Assembly: GCF_904848625.1 (NCBI RefSeq)
Contig: NZ_CAJHCP010000014.1
Span: 62,001 to 126,000 of the forward strand
DNA: 64,000 bases
Source: Paraburkholderia metrosideri
GTDB lineage: Bacteria > Pseudomonadota > Gammaproteobacteria > Burkholderiales > Burkholderiaceae
Direction of reading: 5' to 3'
How positions within the stretch are numbered: position 1 is the stretch's first letter; every line of letters starts with the position of its first letter. Shown one piece after another: positions 1 through 8,291 of the stretch. The notes under the pieces are model-generated. The model ran no database searches and was not told the DNA's origin. It saw nothing but the letters and a program-made list of their open reading frames with translations. The translations under genes and the position numbers were made by a program.

Positions 1-1
1 T

Positions 2-748
2 TTTGTTACCGCCCTGGCGCGGGGGCTCGAAGTGCTGGCCTGTTTTCGTTCCGGCGACAAATCGCTGAGTAACCAGGAGCTGGCGGCGCGCTGCCGCTTG
101 CCGAAGTCAACGGTATCGCGGCTAACGCATACGCTGACTTTGCTCGGCTATCTGATCCATTTGAAAGAGAGCGGTAAGTACCGGCTCGGCACGGCCTCGC
201 TTGCGCTGGGCAGCGCGATGCTGGCGCGGCTCGACGTGCGCAAGATCGCGCGGCCCGTCATGCAGGAGCTTGCCGATATTTCCGGCGCAACGGTTTCATT
301 GGGCACACGCGACCGGCTTTCGATGATCTACGTAGAGAACTGCCGGGGCTCGGTGGCGCTCACGTTGACGCTCGAAGTCGGCTCGCGCATTCCGGTCGCG
401 ACATCCGCGATTGGCCGTGCGTGGCTCGCAGCCATTCCCGAACATGACCGCCTCAGTTTCATGGAGCAGGTGAGAGAGCTGGACCATGTTGCATGGCCCA
501 AAACGCGTCGTGGGATCGAGAAAGCACTCGATGAATACCAGACGCTCGGCGTGACGACGTCATTCGGCGACTGGCAAAAAGATGTGAACGGCATTGCGCG
601 CGCGTTTCAGCCGGGCGGCGAATTGCCCATTATGGCGATCAACGTTGGCGGTCCGTCGTTCAAGCTTTCAAAAGAATTCCTGCTTGAAGAAGTCAGGCCA
701 CGGCTGATCGACGTCGTGACCCAACTCGAAACCGCTTTGTCGCATTGA
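2..748 (+). CDS. IclR-family transcriptional regulator (5' end cut by window)
   Basis: The open frame enters from the left edge: the codons before the first internal GTG (position 32) encode FVTALARGLEVLACF, the usual opening of the IclR-family N-terminal winged helix, so the true start lies outside. About 249 codons are present, close to the family's 250-270. The HTH (NQELAARCRLPKSTVSRLTHTL) lies near residues 25-45, followed by the IclR effector domain (GATVSLGTRDRLSMIYVE). It is convergent with the acyl-CoA dehydrogenase gene. By position it is the likely regulator of the acyl-CoA locus to its right, where palindromes of TTCTGC-N3-GCAGAA form occur. IclR proteins bind such palindromes and sense small aromatic or acyl acids; the effector here is unknown. 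Confidence 0.93.
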   Translation, partial: FVTALARGLEVLACFRSGDKSLSNQELAARCRLPKSTVSRLTHTLTLLGYLIHLKESGKYRLGTASLALGSAMLARLDVRKIARPVMQELADISGATVSLGTRDRLSMIYVENCRGSVALTLTLEVGSRIPVATSAIGRAWLAAIPEHDRLSFMEQVRELDHVAWPKTRRGIEKALDEYQTLGVTTSFGDWQKDVNGIARAFQPGGELPIMAINVGGPSFKLSKEFLLEEVRPRLIDVVTQLETALSH

Positions 749-753
749 GCGGC

Positions 754-773
754 GTGGTTCTGGCTAGAACCAC
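754..773. terminator. Hairpin between convergent genes
   Basis: A perfect 8-bp inverted repeat (GTGGTTCT / AGAACCAC) with a 4-nt GGCT loop lies between the stop of the IclR gene and the last codons and stop of the acyl-CoA dehydrogenase gene. It could stop transcription from either side, but neither strand has a U-tract after it, so its role is uncertain. Confidence 0.4.
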
Positions 774-2569
774 TGCGGCGCCATGGTGAGCGTGGTGTCG
801 TCGAGACTGCGCAGCGTCGCGAGCATCAACGCGACGCGCGGCAATTCCCAGCGGAAGAACCACTGGCACGCGTGCAGCTTGCCGTGATAGAAGTCCCGGT
901 CCGCGTCGCTTGTCGCGCCGGGTAGCGCTGCGCTCGCCACCACCGCCTGTTTCAACCACGTCCACGCGAGCACGACATGACCGAATGCTTCGAGAAACGC
1001 ATTGGCGTTGGCGAGCGCGCGTTCGGTGTCGCCGCCGATTGTGGGCAGTAACGCTTCGACGGTGGCGGTCGCGTCGCGCCACGCGGCGCCCAGTGCGTCC
1101 GCGTACGCTTGCAATGCCGGGTGAGGGCGCGCGGCTTCAATGGTGTTTCGTACTTCACGCCCGAGCAATTCAAGCGCGGCCCCCTGTTTCATCACGACCT
1201 TGCGGCCCAGCAGATCGATTGCCTGAATGCCGTGGGTGCCTTCGTGAATCATGTTCAGGCGATTGTCGCGATAGAACTGTTCGACCGGGTATTCACGCGT
1301 ATAGCCATAGCCGCCGTGAATCTGGATCGCGAGGCTATTCGCTTCGAGACACCATTGCGACGGCCACGATTTCACCACCGGCGTCAACAGGTCCAGCAGC
1401 AGGCCCGCTTCCGCGCGGGCGGTGTCGTTTTCGGCCGTCTTCTGCTCGTCGACGAGCCGCGCCGCATACAGACACAACGCATAAGCCCCTTCAACATAGG
1501 CCTTTTGTGCGAGCAGCATGCGGCGCACGTCAGCGTGTTCGATCAGCGGCAATTGCGGATCGAGTGGATTCTTGTTGGTGGGATGACGTCCTTGCGGCCG
1601 CTCGCGCGCGTAATCGAGCGAGGCCAGATAGCCGCGATAGCCGAGCATCACCGCGCCGAGGCCCACGCCGATACGCGCCTCGTTCATCATATGGAACATG
1701 TAGGCGAGACCCTGATGCGGTTCTCCGATCAACTCGCCAATGCATTCGCCATGTTCTCCAAACGACAGCATCGTCGAGGTCGTGCCGCGCCAACCCATCT
1801 TGTGAATCAGCCCCGCGAGCGCGACGTCGTTACGCGCGCCGCGGCTGCCGTCGTCGTTGACGTGATACTTCGGCACGGTGAACAGCGAGATGCCTTTGAC
1901 TCCCGGCGGCCCGCCCGGAATACGCGCGAGTACCAGGTGAACGATGTTCTCGCTCAACTCGTGATCGCCCGCTGAAATGAATATCTTGTTGCCGCGAATC
2001 GAATAGGTGCCGTCGGCGTTCGGTGTCGCGCTCGTCACGAGATCGGACAGGCTCGAACCCGCCTGCGGTTCGGTCAGCGCCATCGTACCGAACGAGCGGC
2101 CTTCAAAAAGCGCCTGCAAATACTTGCGCTTTTGCGATGCGCTGCCAAAGCGTTCGATCACGTTCGCGTTGGCCGTGGTCAGCATCGCATAAGAAGAAGT
2201 CGCGATGTTCGCGCTCTTGAACAGCGACAGGCACGCAAACGAAATGACCGATGGCAACTGCATGCCGCCGTAGTCGTAATCCTTGCCGGCGGCGAGAAAG
2301 CCGGTCGCGCGCAACGCGTCGAGTGCCTGTTTCACTTCGGGCGGCAACGTGACCCGCTGGCCGTCGAACTGCGGTTCATGCTCGTCCAGCAAACGGTTGT
2401 GCGTCGCGAATTTTTCGACGGCTACCGCGTGCGCGGTGTCGAGCGCCGCGCTGAAGGTCTCCCGGCTGTGGTCGGCATGACGCGCGCGCTGCGTGAGCGC
2501 CTCGGCGTCGAGTACTTCGAACAGCTGGAAATCCAGATCACGCGGGTTGATGATCAGCGCATCTTGCAT
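764..2569 (-). CDS. Acyl-CoA dehydrogenase, large DmdC-like type
   Basis: This 601-residue FAD flavoprotein should oxidise an acyl-CoA to the 2-enoyl-CoA and pass electrons to ETF. It is longer than the classic 380-residue family and matches the ~600-residue branch with extra N- and C-terminal helical parts (DmdC/AidB-like). Visible are the flavin-binding stretch TEPQAGSSLSDL (about 165-177), the HGGYGYTREYPVEQ segment, and NMIHEGTHGIQ, whose Glu is the expected catalytic base position. ATG at 2569. It is divergent from the SDR operon across a 265-bp region with candidate IclR sites. The substrate cannot be deduced; straight-chain, aromatic or sulfur-containing acyl groups are all possible. 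Confidence 0.9.
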   Translation of the reverse strand: MQDALIINPRDLDFQLFEVLDAEALTQRARHADHSRETFSAALDTAHAVAVEKFATHNRLLDEHEPQFDGQRVTLPPEVKQALDALRATGFLAAGKDYDYGGMQLPSVISFACLSLFKSANIATSSYAMLTTANANVIERFGSASQKRKYLQALFEGRSFGTMALTEPQAGSSLSDLVTSATPNADGTYSIRGNKIFISAGDHELSENIVHLVLARIPGGPPGVKGISLFTVPKYHVNDDGSRGARNDVALAGLIHKMGWRGTTSTMLSFGEHGECIGELIGEPHQGLAYMFHMMNEARIGVGLGAVMLGYRGYLASLDYARERPQGRHPTNKNPLDPQLPLIEHADVRRMLLAQKAYVEGAYALCLYAARLVDEQKTAENDTARAEAGLLLDLLTPVVKSWPSQWCLEANSLAIQIHGGYGYTREYPVEQFYRDNRLNMIHEGTHGIQAIDLLGRKVVMKQGAALELLGREVRNTIEAARPHPALQAYADALGAAWRDATATVEALLPTIGGDTERALANANAFLEAFGHVVLAWTWLKQAVVASAALPGATSDADRDFYHGKLHACQWFFRWELPRVALMLATLRSLDDTTLTMAPQWF

Positions 2570-2591
2570 GGAAAAAATCCGTCCAAAAGTA

Positions 2592-2607
2592 AGCCGCTAT
2601 GCAGAAC
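2592..2607. promoter_or_regulatory. Degenerate TTCTGC-N3-GCAGAA half-palindrome
   Basis: The right arm GCAGAAC is intact and the left arm (AGCCGC) is degenerate. It lies 23-38 bp before the ATG of the acyl-CoA dehydrogenase gene, where a repressor could block transcription. It is the weakest of the five sites; taken alone it would not be called. Confidence 0.35.
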
Positions 2608-2749
2608 AGTTGAGCCATCCGCAGCGGGAAAGCCCGTTGAAATTCTGTCACAGCCCGTTTGAAAAGCGCGGTATCCGGGTAAGTCCCGATGACCATTCCG
2701 CCCAATGATGCGTGCCAGTTTATAACGAAAACGAATGAGCGTGCTTTTA

Positions 2750-2778
2750 TTTACACGCCGAATTCCGGCACGTATGAT
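2750..2778 (+). promoter_or_regulatory. Sigma-70-like promoter of the acyl-CoA operon
   Basis: TTTACA (2750-2755) and TATGAT (2773-2778) are separated by exactly 17 bp, each one base off consensus. Transcription should start near 2785, so the palindrome at 2801-2816 would sit at about +16 to +31, a classic roadblock position. Confidence 0.65.
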
Positions 2779-2800
2779 GGTTGAAAAATATGGAATCCAA

Positions 2801-2816
2801 AACTGCATTGCAGAAC
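2801..2816. promoter_or_regulatory. Candidate IclR operator upstream of SDR operon
   Basis: AACTGC-ATT-GCAGAA followed by C: 14 of 16 positions match the perfect copy at 16951. It lies between the predicted promoter and the ATG at 2835. Assigning it to the IclR protein is inference from proximity and palindrome type. Confidence 0.55.
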
Positions 2817-2834
2817 ACACTGGAGGAGCGTCGC

Positions 2835-3608
2835 ATGTCTGTGAAAGATCTGTTTCAACTGGATGGCAAGGTTGCGTTGATCACCGGAGGCTCGCGTGGA
2901 CTCGGCCTGCAAATGGCCGAAGCGCTCGGCGAAATGGGCTGCCGGGTGGCCATCACCGCGCGCAAGGCCGGTGAGTTAGCCGAAGCAAAGGCGCATCTGC
3001 AAGGTCGTGGCATCGAAGTGCAGACGGTGGTCAACGATCTGCAACGCTTCGAGGGTATTCCCGGTCTCGTCGATGAAGTATTGGGCGTGCATGGCCGCAT
3101 CGACATTCTGGTGAATAACGCCGGCGCGACCTGGGGTTCACCAGCCGAAGAGTATCCCGATGAAGCGTGGCACAAGGTGATGAACCTGAATGTCAACGCG
3201 CCGTTTTTCCTCGCGCGCGAAGTGGGTAAGCGCAGCATGATTCCGCGGCGCGCGGGCAAGATCATCAACGTCGCTTCTGTCGCCGGATTGAAAGGCTCGC
3301 CGCCCGGTATGAATACGATTGCGTATAACACGTCGAAGGCGGCTGCGATCAATTTCACGCGCGCACTGGCCGCGGAATGGGGCAAGTACAACATCAACGT
3401 CAATGCAATTTGCCCGGGCTTTTTCCCGTCGAAAATGTCGGAAGGCCTGCTCGACAAACTCGGCGATACGATTATTCAGCGCACGCCATTGCAGCGTCTT
3501 GGCGGCGATGAAGATCTGAAAGGGCCGGTCGTATTTCTCGCCAGCGAAGCGTCGCGTCACGTCACGGGCCAGTACGTCGCGGTCGATGGAGGCGCGATCA
3601 TCGTCTGA
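2835..3608 (+). CDS. Short-chain dehydrogenase/reductase
   Basis: This 257-residue classical SDR acts on a hydroxy/keto group with NAD(P)H. The Rossmann motif GGSRGLG lies near the N-terminus, NNAG near residue 95, a catalytic Ser in the NVASVAG segment, and YNTSK as the Tyr/Lys pair. The ATG at 2835 is chosen over an upstream in-frame TTG (2781) because GGAGGAG (2822-2828) sits 6 bp before it and homologues begin at this point. It is first in a plus-strand operon with an acyl-CoA dehydrogenase and two CoA ligases. A 3-hydroxyacyl-CoA dehydrogenase role in a beta-oxidation-like path is possible but not proven. Confidence 0.9.
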   Translation: MSVKDLFQLDGKVALITGGSRGLGLQMAEALGEMGCRVAITARKAGELAEAKAHLQGRGIEVQTVVNDLQRFEGIPGLVDEVLGVHGRIDILVNNAGATWGSPAEEYPDEAWHKVMNLNVNAPFFLAREVGKRSMIPRRAGKIINVASVAGLKGSPPGMNTIAYNTSKAAAINFTRALAAEWGKYNINVNAICPGFFPSKMSEGLLDKLGDTIIQRTPLQRLGGDEDLKGPVVFLASEASRHVTGQYVAVDGGAIIV

Positions 3609-3686
3609 GTGAGTGCGTGAGTGCGATACCGAAGCGCAGCGCGGCCCACGCGCTGCGTTCATCGATAAAAAACAAGGAGACGCCGC

Positions 3687-4910
3687 GTGAATTTCGAGCA
3701 CTCGGACAAGGTCAAGAGTTTGCAGAAGCGCCTGAACGCTTTCATGGACGAAGACGTCTATCCGGCTGAGGCGGTTTTCGAAGCACAGATGGATGCGGCG
3801 CGAGAATCCGGCAACCGTTGGCAGCCCGCGCCGATCATCGAGGAATTGAAACAGAAGGCGAAAGCCGCCGAATTGTGGAACCTGTTCCTGCCCGAATCGA
3901 AATACGGCGCGGGTCTGACGAACCTCGAATACGCGCCGTTGTGCGAAATCATGGGGCGCTCGCATATCGGCGCGGAGCCGTTCAACTGCTCCGCGCCGGA
4001 CACCGGCAACATGGAAACGCTGGTGCGTTACGCGACGCCTGAGCAACAGCAGCAATGGCTATTGCCGCTTCTCGACGGCACGATTCGTTCCGCGTTCGCG
4101 ATGACGGAGCCTGAGGTGGCTTCTTCCGATGCGACCAATATCGAAGCACGCATCGAGCGCGACGGTGACGACTACGTGCTGAACGGCCGCAAATGGTGGA
4201 CCTCGGGTGCGAACGATCCGCGCTGCCAGATTCTGATCTTCATGGGCAAGTCCAATCCGGATCATCCGAACCGGCATCAGCAGCAGTCGATGATTCTGGT
4301 GCCGAGGGACACGCCCGGCGTCAAGGTACTGCGTCATCTGCCGGTATTCGGTTACGACGACGCGCCGCATGGTCACGCCGAAATCCTGTTTGAAAACGTG
4401 CGTGTGCCCGCGAGCAACATGTTGCTCGGTGAGGGACGTGGCTTCGAAATCGCACAGGGACGTCTTGGACCCGGGCGTATTCATCACTGCATGCGCTTGA
4501 TCGGACGCGCCGAGCGTGCGCTGGAAGCGATGTGCCGCCGCTCGCTGGATCGGGTGGCGTTCGGCAAGCCGATTGCGGATCAGGGTGTGACGCGTGAGCG
4601 GATCGCCAATGCGCGGATCATGATCGACCAGACCCGTTTTCTGGTGCTCAACGCCGCGTACAAGATGGATACGGTAGGCAATAAGGATGCGCGGCAGGAG
4701 ATTGCGATGATCAAGGTGGCTGCGCCGACCATGGCTTGCCAGGTGATCGACTGGGCGATGCAGGCACATGGCGGCGGCGCGGTCAGCGACGATTTCGGCC
4801 TCGCTCGCGCGTATGCGAGTTCGCGCACGCTGCGGTTTGCCGACGGTCCTGATGAAGTGCATCGCAATGCGATTGCGAGCATGGAACTTGGGCGGTATCT
4901 CGGGCGTTGA
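3687..4910 (+). CDS. Acyl-CoA dehydrogenase (about 400 residues)
   Basis: This 407-residue acyl-CoA dehydrogenase oxidises an acyl-CoA to enoyl-CoA using FAD and ETF. Features are AMTEPEVASSDATNIE (flavin-binding loop, about 130-147), RKWWTSGANDP, the long helical C-terminal domain with MQAHGGGAVSDD, and FADGPDEVHRNAIA near the end. It resembles the branch often found with aminoglycoside-phosphotransferase-like ACAD10/11 partners, but no such partner is seen here. The start is GTG at 3687 with AAGGAG 9 bp upstream. It lies 78 bp after the SDR in the same direction and is the second dehydrogenase of the locus, so two different chain or ring oxidations are likely. Confidence 0.9.
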   Translation: MNFEHSDKVKSLQKRLNAFMDEDVYPAEAVFEAQMDAARESGNRWQPAPIIEELKQKAKAAELWNLFLPESKYGAGLTNLEYAPLCEIMGRSHIGAEPFNCSAPDTGNMETLVRYATPEQQQQWLLPLLDGTIRSAFAMTEPEVASSDATNIEARIERDGDDYVLNGRKWWTSGANDPRCQILIFMGKSNPDHPNRHQQQSMILVPRDTPGVKVLRHLPVFGYDDAPHGHAEILFENVRVPASNMLLGEGRGFEIAQGRLGPGRIHHCMRLIGRAERALEAMCRRSLDRVAFGKPIADQGVTRERIANARIMIDQTRFLVLNAAYKMDTVGNKDARQEIAMIKVAAPTMACQVIDWAMQAHGGGAVSDDFGLARAYASSRTLRFADGPDEVHRNAIASMELGRYLGR

Positions 4911-4930
4911 CGTGACGCCGGAAGTATTAG

Positions 4931-4984
4931 GGACGAGAGTAAGTGCTAAACGCCAACTCCGACCGACAGCTTTGCATGGGAGAC
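4931..4984 (+). repeat. Single copy of the 'GACAGCTTTGCATGGG' repeat
   Basis: A hairpin-like stretch with GACGAGAGTAAGTGCTAA is followed by ACTCCGACC and then GACAGCTTTGCATGGGAG. It is the same element found in tandem at 17978-18270. It ends 4 bp before the ATG of the next gene, as the tandem array ends shortly before choV. The stem arms are imperfect here. Confidence 0.75.
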
Positions 4985-4988
4985 ACTG

Positions 4989-6698
4989 ATGAATGAACGC
5001 CATCATCCGCATTGGCCGCCGCAAGTGCCGCTGCATCTGACTCTGCCTGAAACCAATATTTTCTATAACGCCGAAGTCTCGGCGGCACGCTTCCCCAATA
5101 AGCCGTTTATCGTTTTCTACGACACCCCGATCACGTTCGCAGAATTCAAGGACGAAGCCGAACGGGTCGCAGGCTTCCTGCAGCAGGAATGCCACGTCAA
5201 GGCAGGCGACCGCGTGCTGCTGTATATGCAGAACAGTCCGCAATGGATCATCGCTTACTACGGCATTCTGCGAGCCAATGCCGTCGTGGTGCCGGTCAAC
5301 CCGATGAACATGAAGGACGAACTCGCGCACTATGTCGAGGATAGCGGCGCAACGACGATCATCGCGCCGCAATGCCTGTTCCACAACGTCGAACCGCTGA
5401 TCGGCAACGGGCCAGGCCAAGGGCTCGAACATGCGATCGTCGCCACGTATAGCGATTATCTGAAGCGGCCATCGACCATTCCGGTCTCCGAACTCGTGTC
5501 GGCCCGGCGTAAAAACTTCGACCTGCCCGGCGTCACGTCGTGGCAAGCCGTACTCGACCGGCGTATCGCACCAGGCCCGCTGACTGCCGGTCCCGACGAT
5601 CTGTGCGTGATGCCCTATACGTCCGGCACGACCGGTAAGCCGAAGGGCTGCATGCATACGCACCGTAGCGTGATGAGCACCGCGCTCGGCGGATGCGTGT
5701 GGTTCTCGGTGTCGTCCGACGGCGTGCATCTGTCGATACTGCCGTTTTTTCACGTCACTGGCATGCAGGGCGGCATGAATAGCGCGGTCTATTGTGGCTC
5801 GACCATCGTCGTGTTGCCGCGCTGGGATCGCGACGCCGCAGCGCTATGCATGCAGAAATATCGCGTGAGCGCATGGCAATCGATCTCGACGATGATGGTC
5901 GATTTTCTATCGAACCCGAAACTCGCCGAATACGATCTGTCGAGTCTGACCGGTGCACGCGGCGGCGGCGCGGCTATGCCGGATGCGATTGCGAAAAAAC
6001 TCAAGTCGCTGACCGGGCTCGACTATGTCGAGGGCTACGGAATGTCCGAGACGATCGCGGGCACGCACATCAATCCGCCGCATCGTCCGAAGCCGCAGTG
6101 CCTGGGTATTCCGGTGTTCGACGTGGACTCGCGCGTGATCGACCCGGTCACGCTGCAGGAACTTCCGCAAGGTGAGACGGGTGAGATCGTCGTCAACGCG
6201 CCGCAGGTGATGCAAGGCTATTGGCGTAATCCCAAGGCGACTGCAGAGGCTTTTATCGAACTCGACGGCAAACGGTTTCTACGTACCGGCGATCTCGGAC
6301 ATATCGACGAAGACGGCTATTTCTTCATGACGGACCGCCTCAAACGCATGATCAATGCGTCTGGGTACAAGGTATGGCCCGCCGAAGTCGAAGCGCTGAT
6401 GTACCGGCATCCGGCGATTCATGAAGTGTGTGTGATCGGCGTGAAAGACGACAAACGCGGTGAGACAGTCAAGGCGCTGGTGGTGCCGAACGCGGCGCAT
6501 GCTGCGGAGCTCACCGAACAGCAGATTATCGACTGGGCACATGAACAGATGGCGTCGTACAAGGCACCGCGCATCGTCGAATTCGTCACGTCGCTGCCGA
6601 AGTCCGGCAGCGGCAAGATTCTATGGCGCAAGTTGCAGGAAGAGGATGCGGCACGCACGGCGTCGGCTGAACATGGCAACGGAGGCGCGTCGCGATGA
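4989..6698 (+). CDS. Acyl-CoA ligase (AMP-forming), FadD/CaiC-like
   Basis: This 569-residue adenylate-forming enzyme should activate a carboxylic acid to its CoA thioester via an acyl-AMP. The P-loop-like motif YTSGTTGKPKG lies near residues 207-217, the A5-type motif GYGMSE near 352, the TGDLG motif near 433, and the C-terminal catalytic Lys in PKSGSGKILWRKL near 540. The length fits medium/long-chain acyl-CoA synthetases. The ATG at 4989 follows GGGAGA within the tail of the repeat at 4931. It overlaps the next ligase gene by 4 bp (ATGA), so the two are translationally coupled. Two ligases side by side suggest two acid substrates or intermediates. Confidence 0.9.
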   Translation: MNERHHPHWPPQVPLHLTLPETNIFYNAEVSAARFPNKPFIVFYDTPITFAEFKDEAERVAGFLQQECHVKAGDRVLLYMQNSPQWIIAYYGILRANAVVVPVNPMNMKDELAHYVEDSGATTIIAPQCLFHNVEPLIGNGPGQGLEHAIVATYSDYLKRPSTIPVSELVSARRKNFDLPGVTSWQAVLDRRIAPGPLTAGPDDLCVMPYTSGTTGKPKGCMHTHRSVMSTALGGCVWFSVSSDGVHLSILPFFHVTGMQGGMNSAVYCGSTIVVLPRWDRDAAALCMQKYRVSAWQSISTMMVDFLSNPKLAEYDLSSLTGARGGGAAMPDAIAKKLKSLTGLDYVEGYGMSETIAGTHINPPHRPKPQCLGIPVFDVDSRVIDPVTLQELPQGETGEIVVNAPQVMQGYWRNPKATAEAFIELDGKRFLRTGDLGHIDEDGYFFMTDRLKRMINASGYKVWPAEVEALMYRHPAIHEVCVIGVKDDKRGETVKALVVPNAAHAAELTEQQIIDWAHEQMASYKAPRIVEFVTSLPKSGSGKILWRKLQEEDAARTASAEHGNGGASR

Positions 6699-8251
6699 GT
6701 TGGATCGAAGCGTTACTGGATGAACCATTCGTTTGTATCACCGACATGCTGCGCCGTTTTGCCAGCGAGCGCGGCGACCATGCAGCACTGATCTGCGATG
6801 GCGAAGTCGTGACTTACGCCGAACTGGACGCACGGGTCGATCGCTTCGCCGCCGCGTTGCAGCGCGACGGCATTCAAGCTTGCGATGCTATCGCGCTGTG
6901 TGCAACCGCGTCGGTCGATTACACCGTCGCCTTTCTCGGCGGCTTGAGAGCGGGCGCGGCAGTGGCGCCGCTTGCGCCTTCATCGAGTGCGGCGAGTCTC
7001 GTTAGCATGATCGGCAACTCGGGCGCGCGATTGCTGTTTCTCGACGCCGACGTCAGGCGTCTGCTCGACCCCGTCGCCGCTGACATCCGCGCCGTGCCGA
7101 TCGCACTCGACGCACACGCGGGGAGCACCGCGCTGAACACATGGCTCGCGCCAGGCGGCGCTGTGCCGCAAGCGGTCAAAATCGATCCCGCGTGGCCTTT
7201 CAACATCATCTATTCGTCCGGCACCACCGGTACGCCAAAGGGCATCGTGCAATCGCACGGCATGCGTTGGGCGTATGCGGTGCGCAGCATTCAGCGCGGC
7301 TATGGACCCGATGCGACCACGCTGATTTCGACGCCGCTCTATTCGAATACGACGCTGGTCAGTTTCATGCCGACGCTCACTTTCGGCGGAACGGTTGTGT
7401 TGATGCCGAAATTCGACGCCACGCGTTATCTGGAACTCGCGCAACAGTACCGCGTCACGCACACGATGCTGGTGCCTGTGCAATATCAACGTCTGATGGC
7501 GCATCCGGAATTCGACCGTTACGACCTCTCCAGTTTTCAGGCGAAGTTCTGTACCAGCGCGCCGTTCGCGGCGAGCATCAAGGCCGACGTGGTACGCCGC
7601 TGGCCCGGTCGTCTCACCGAGTACTACGGGATGACCGAAGGCGGCGGCTCGTGCCAGCTCGAAGCCAACGACTGGCCGACCAAGCTGCATTCAGTCGGCA
7701 AGCCAATGGAAGGTCATGACATCCGTTTGATTGACGAGCTCGGCAATGAAGTGGCGGCGGGCGAGGTCGGTGAAGTCGTCGGCCATTCGCCGGCAATGAT
7801 GACCGGCTACTACCGGCAGCCCGACAAGACCGCGGAAGCGCAATGGTACGACCCGAGCGGCAAGCGTTTCATTCGTACCGGCGATATGGGACGTTTCGAT
7901 GAAGACGGTTTTCTGACGCTGCTCGACCGCAAGAAAGACATGATCATTTCCGGCGGCTTCAACGTGTATCCGAGCGATCTCGAAGCGGAAGTCCGTCAAC
8001 ATCCGGACGTCGCGGAGGTGGCCGTGGTCGGCGCGCAATCCGAGCAATGGGGCGAGACGCCGGTGGCCTTCGTGGTGCTTCGTCCGCGTGTGCAAATCGG
8101 CGAGGCGACGTTGCTCGCGTGGGTCAACGCAAGAGTTGGCAAGATGCAACGGCTGTCGGCGCTGACCTTTGTCGACAGTTTGCCGCGCAGTCCGATTGGC
8201 AAGGTGCTCAAGCGCGAGTTGCGCGAACAGTTCTATCCCGTTGCGCGCTGA
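6695..8251 (+). CDS. Acyl-CoA ligase (AMP-forming), second paralogue
   Basis: This 518-residue member of the same superfamily carries IYSSGTTGTPKG (about 170-181), EYYGMTEGG, RTGDMGRFDEDGF and DRKKDMIISGGFNVYP, with the closing Lys in PRSPIGKVLKREL. The IISGGFNVYP hinge is typical of 4-coumarate/fatty-acid ligase subfamilies, including ligases for aromatic or cyclic acids. It starts inside the stop codon of the preceding ligase gene. It is only distantly similar to that neighbour, so this is not a recent duplication. The acid it activates cannot be told from sequence. Confidence 0.9.
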   Translation: MSWIEALLDEPFVCITDMLRRFASERGDHAALICDGEVVTYAELDARVDRFAAALQRDGIQACDAIALCATASVDYTVAFLGGLRAGAAVAPLAPSSSAASLVSMIGNSGARLLFLDADVRRLLDPVAADIRAVPIALDAHAGSTALNTWLAPGGAVPQAVKIDPAWPFNIIYSSGTTGTPKGIVQSHGMRWAYAVRSIQRGYGPDATTLISTPLYSNTTLVSFMPTLTFGGTVVLMPKFDATRYLELAQQYRVTHTMLVPVQYQRLMAHPEFDRYDLSSFQAKFCTSAPFAASIKADVVRRWPGRLTEYYGMTEGGGSCQLEANDWPTKLHSVGKPMEGHDIRLIDELGNEVAAGEVGEVVGHSPAMMTGYYRQPDKTAEAQWYDPSGKRFIRTGDMGRFDEDGFLTLLDRKKDMIISGGFNVYPSDLEAEVRQHPDVAEVAVVGAQSEQWGETPVAFVVLRPRVQIGEATLLAWVNARVGKMQRLSALTFVDSLPRSPIGKVLKRELREQFYPVAR

Positions 8252-8291
8252 TCGACGCGTGCAAAAACACAGACAGGTGACAGGACAACAC

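Noticed and set aside
5223..5240. GCAGAA half-site inside the ligase gene as an IclR site
   Set aside because: It is coding sequence and the left arm does not match.
4059..5753. 564-residue minus-strand open frame
   Set aside because: It lies opposite the acyl-CoA dehydrogenase and ligase genes, is His/Arg-rich and has no domain motif. It is a high-GC shadow.
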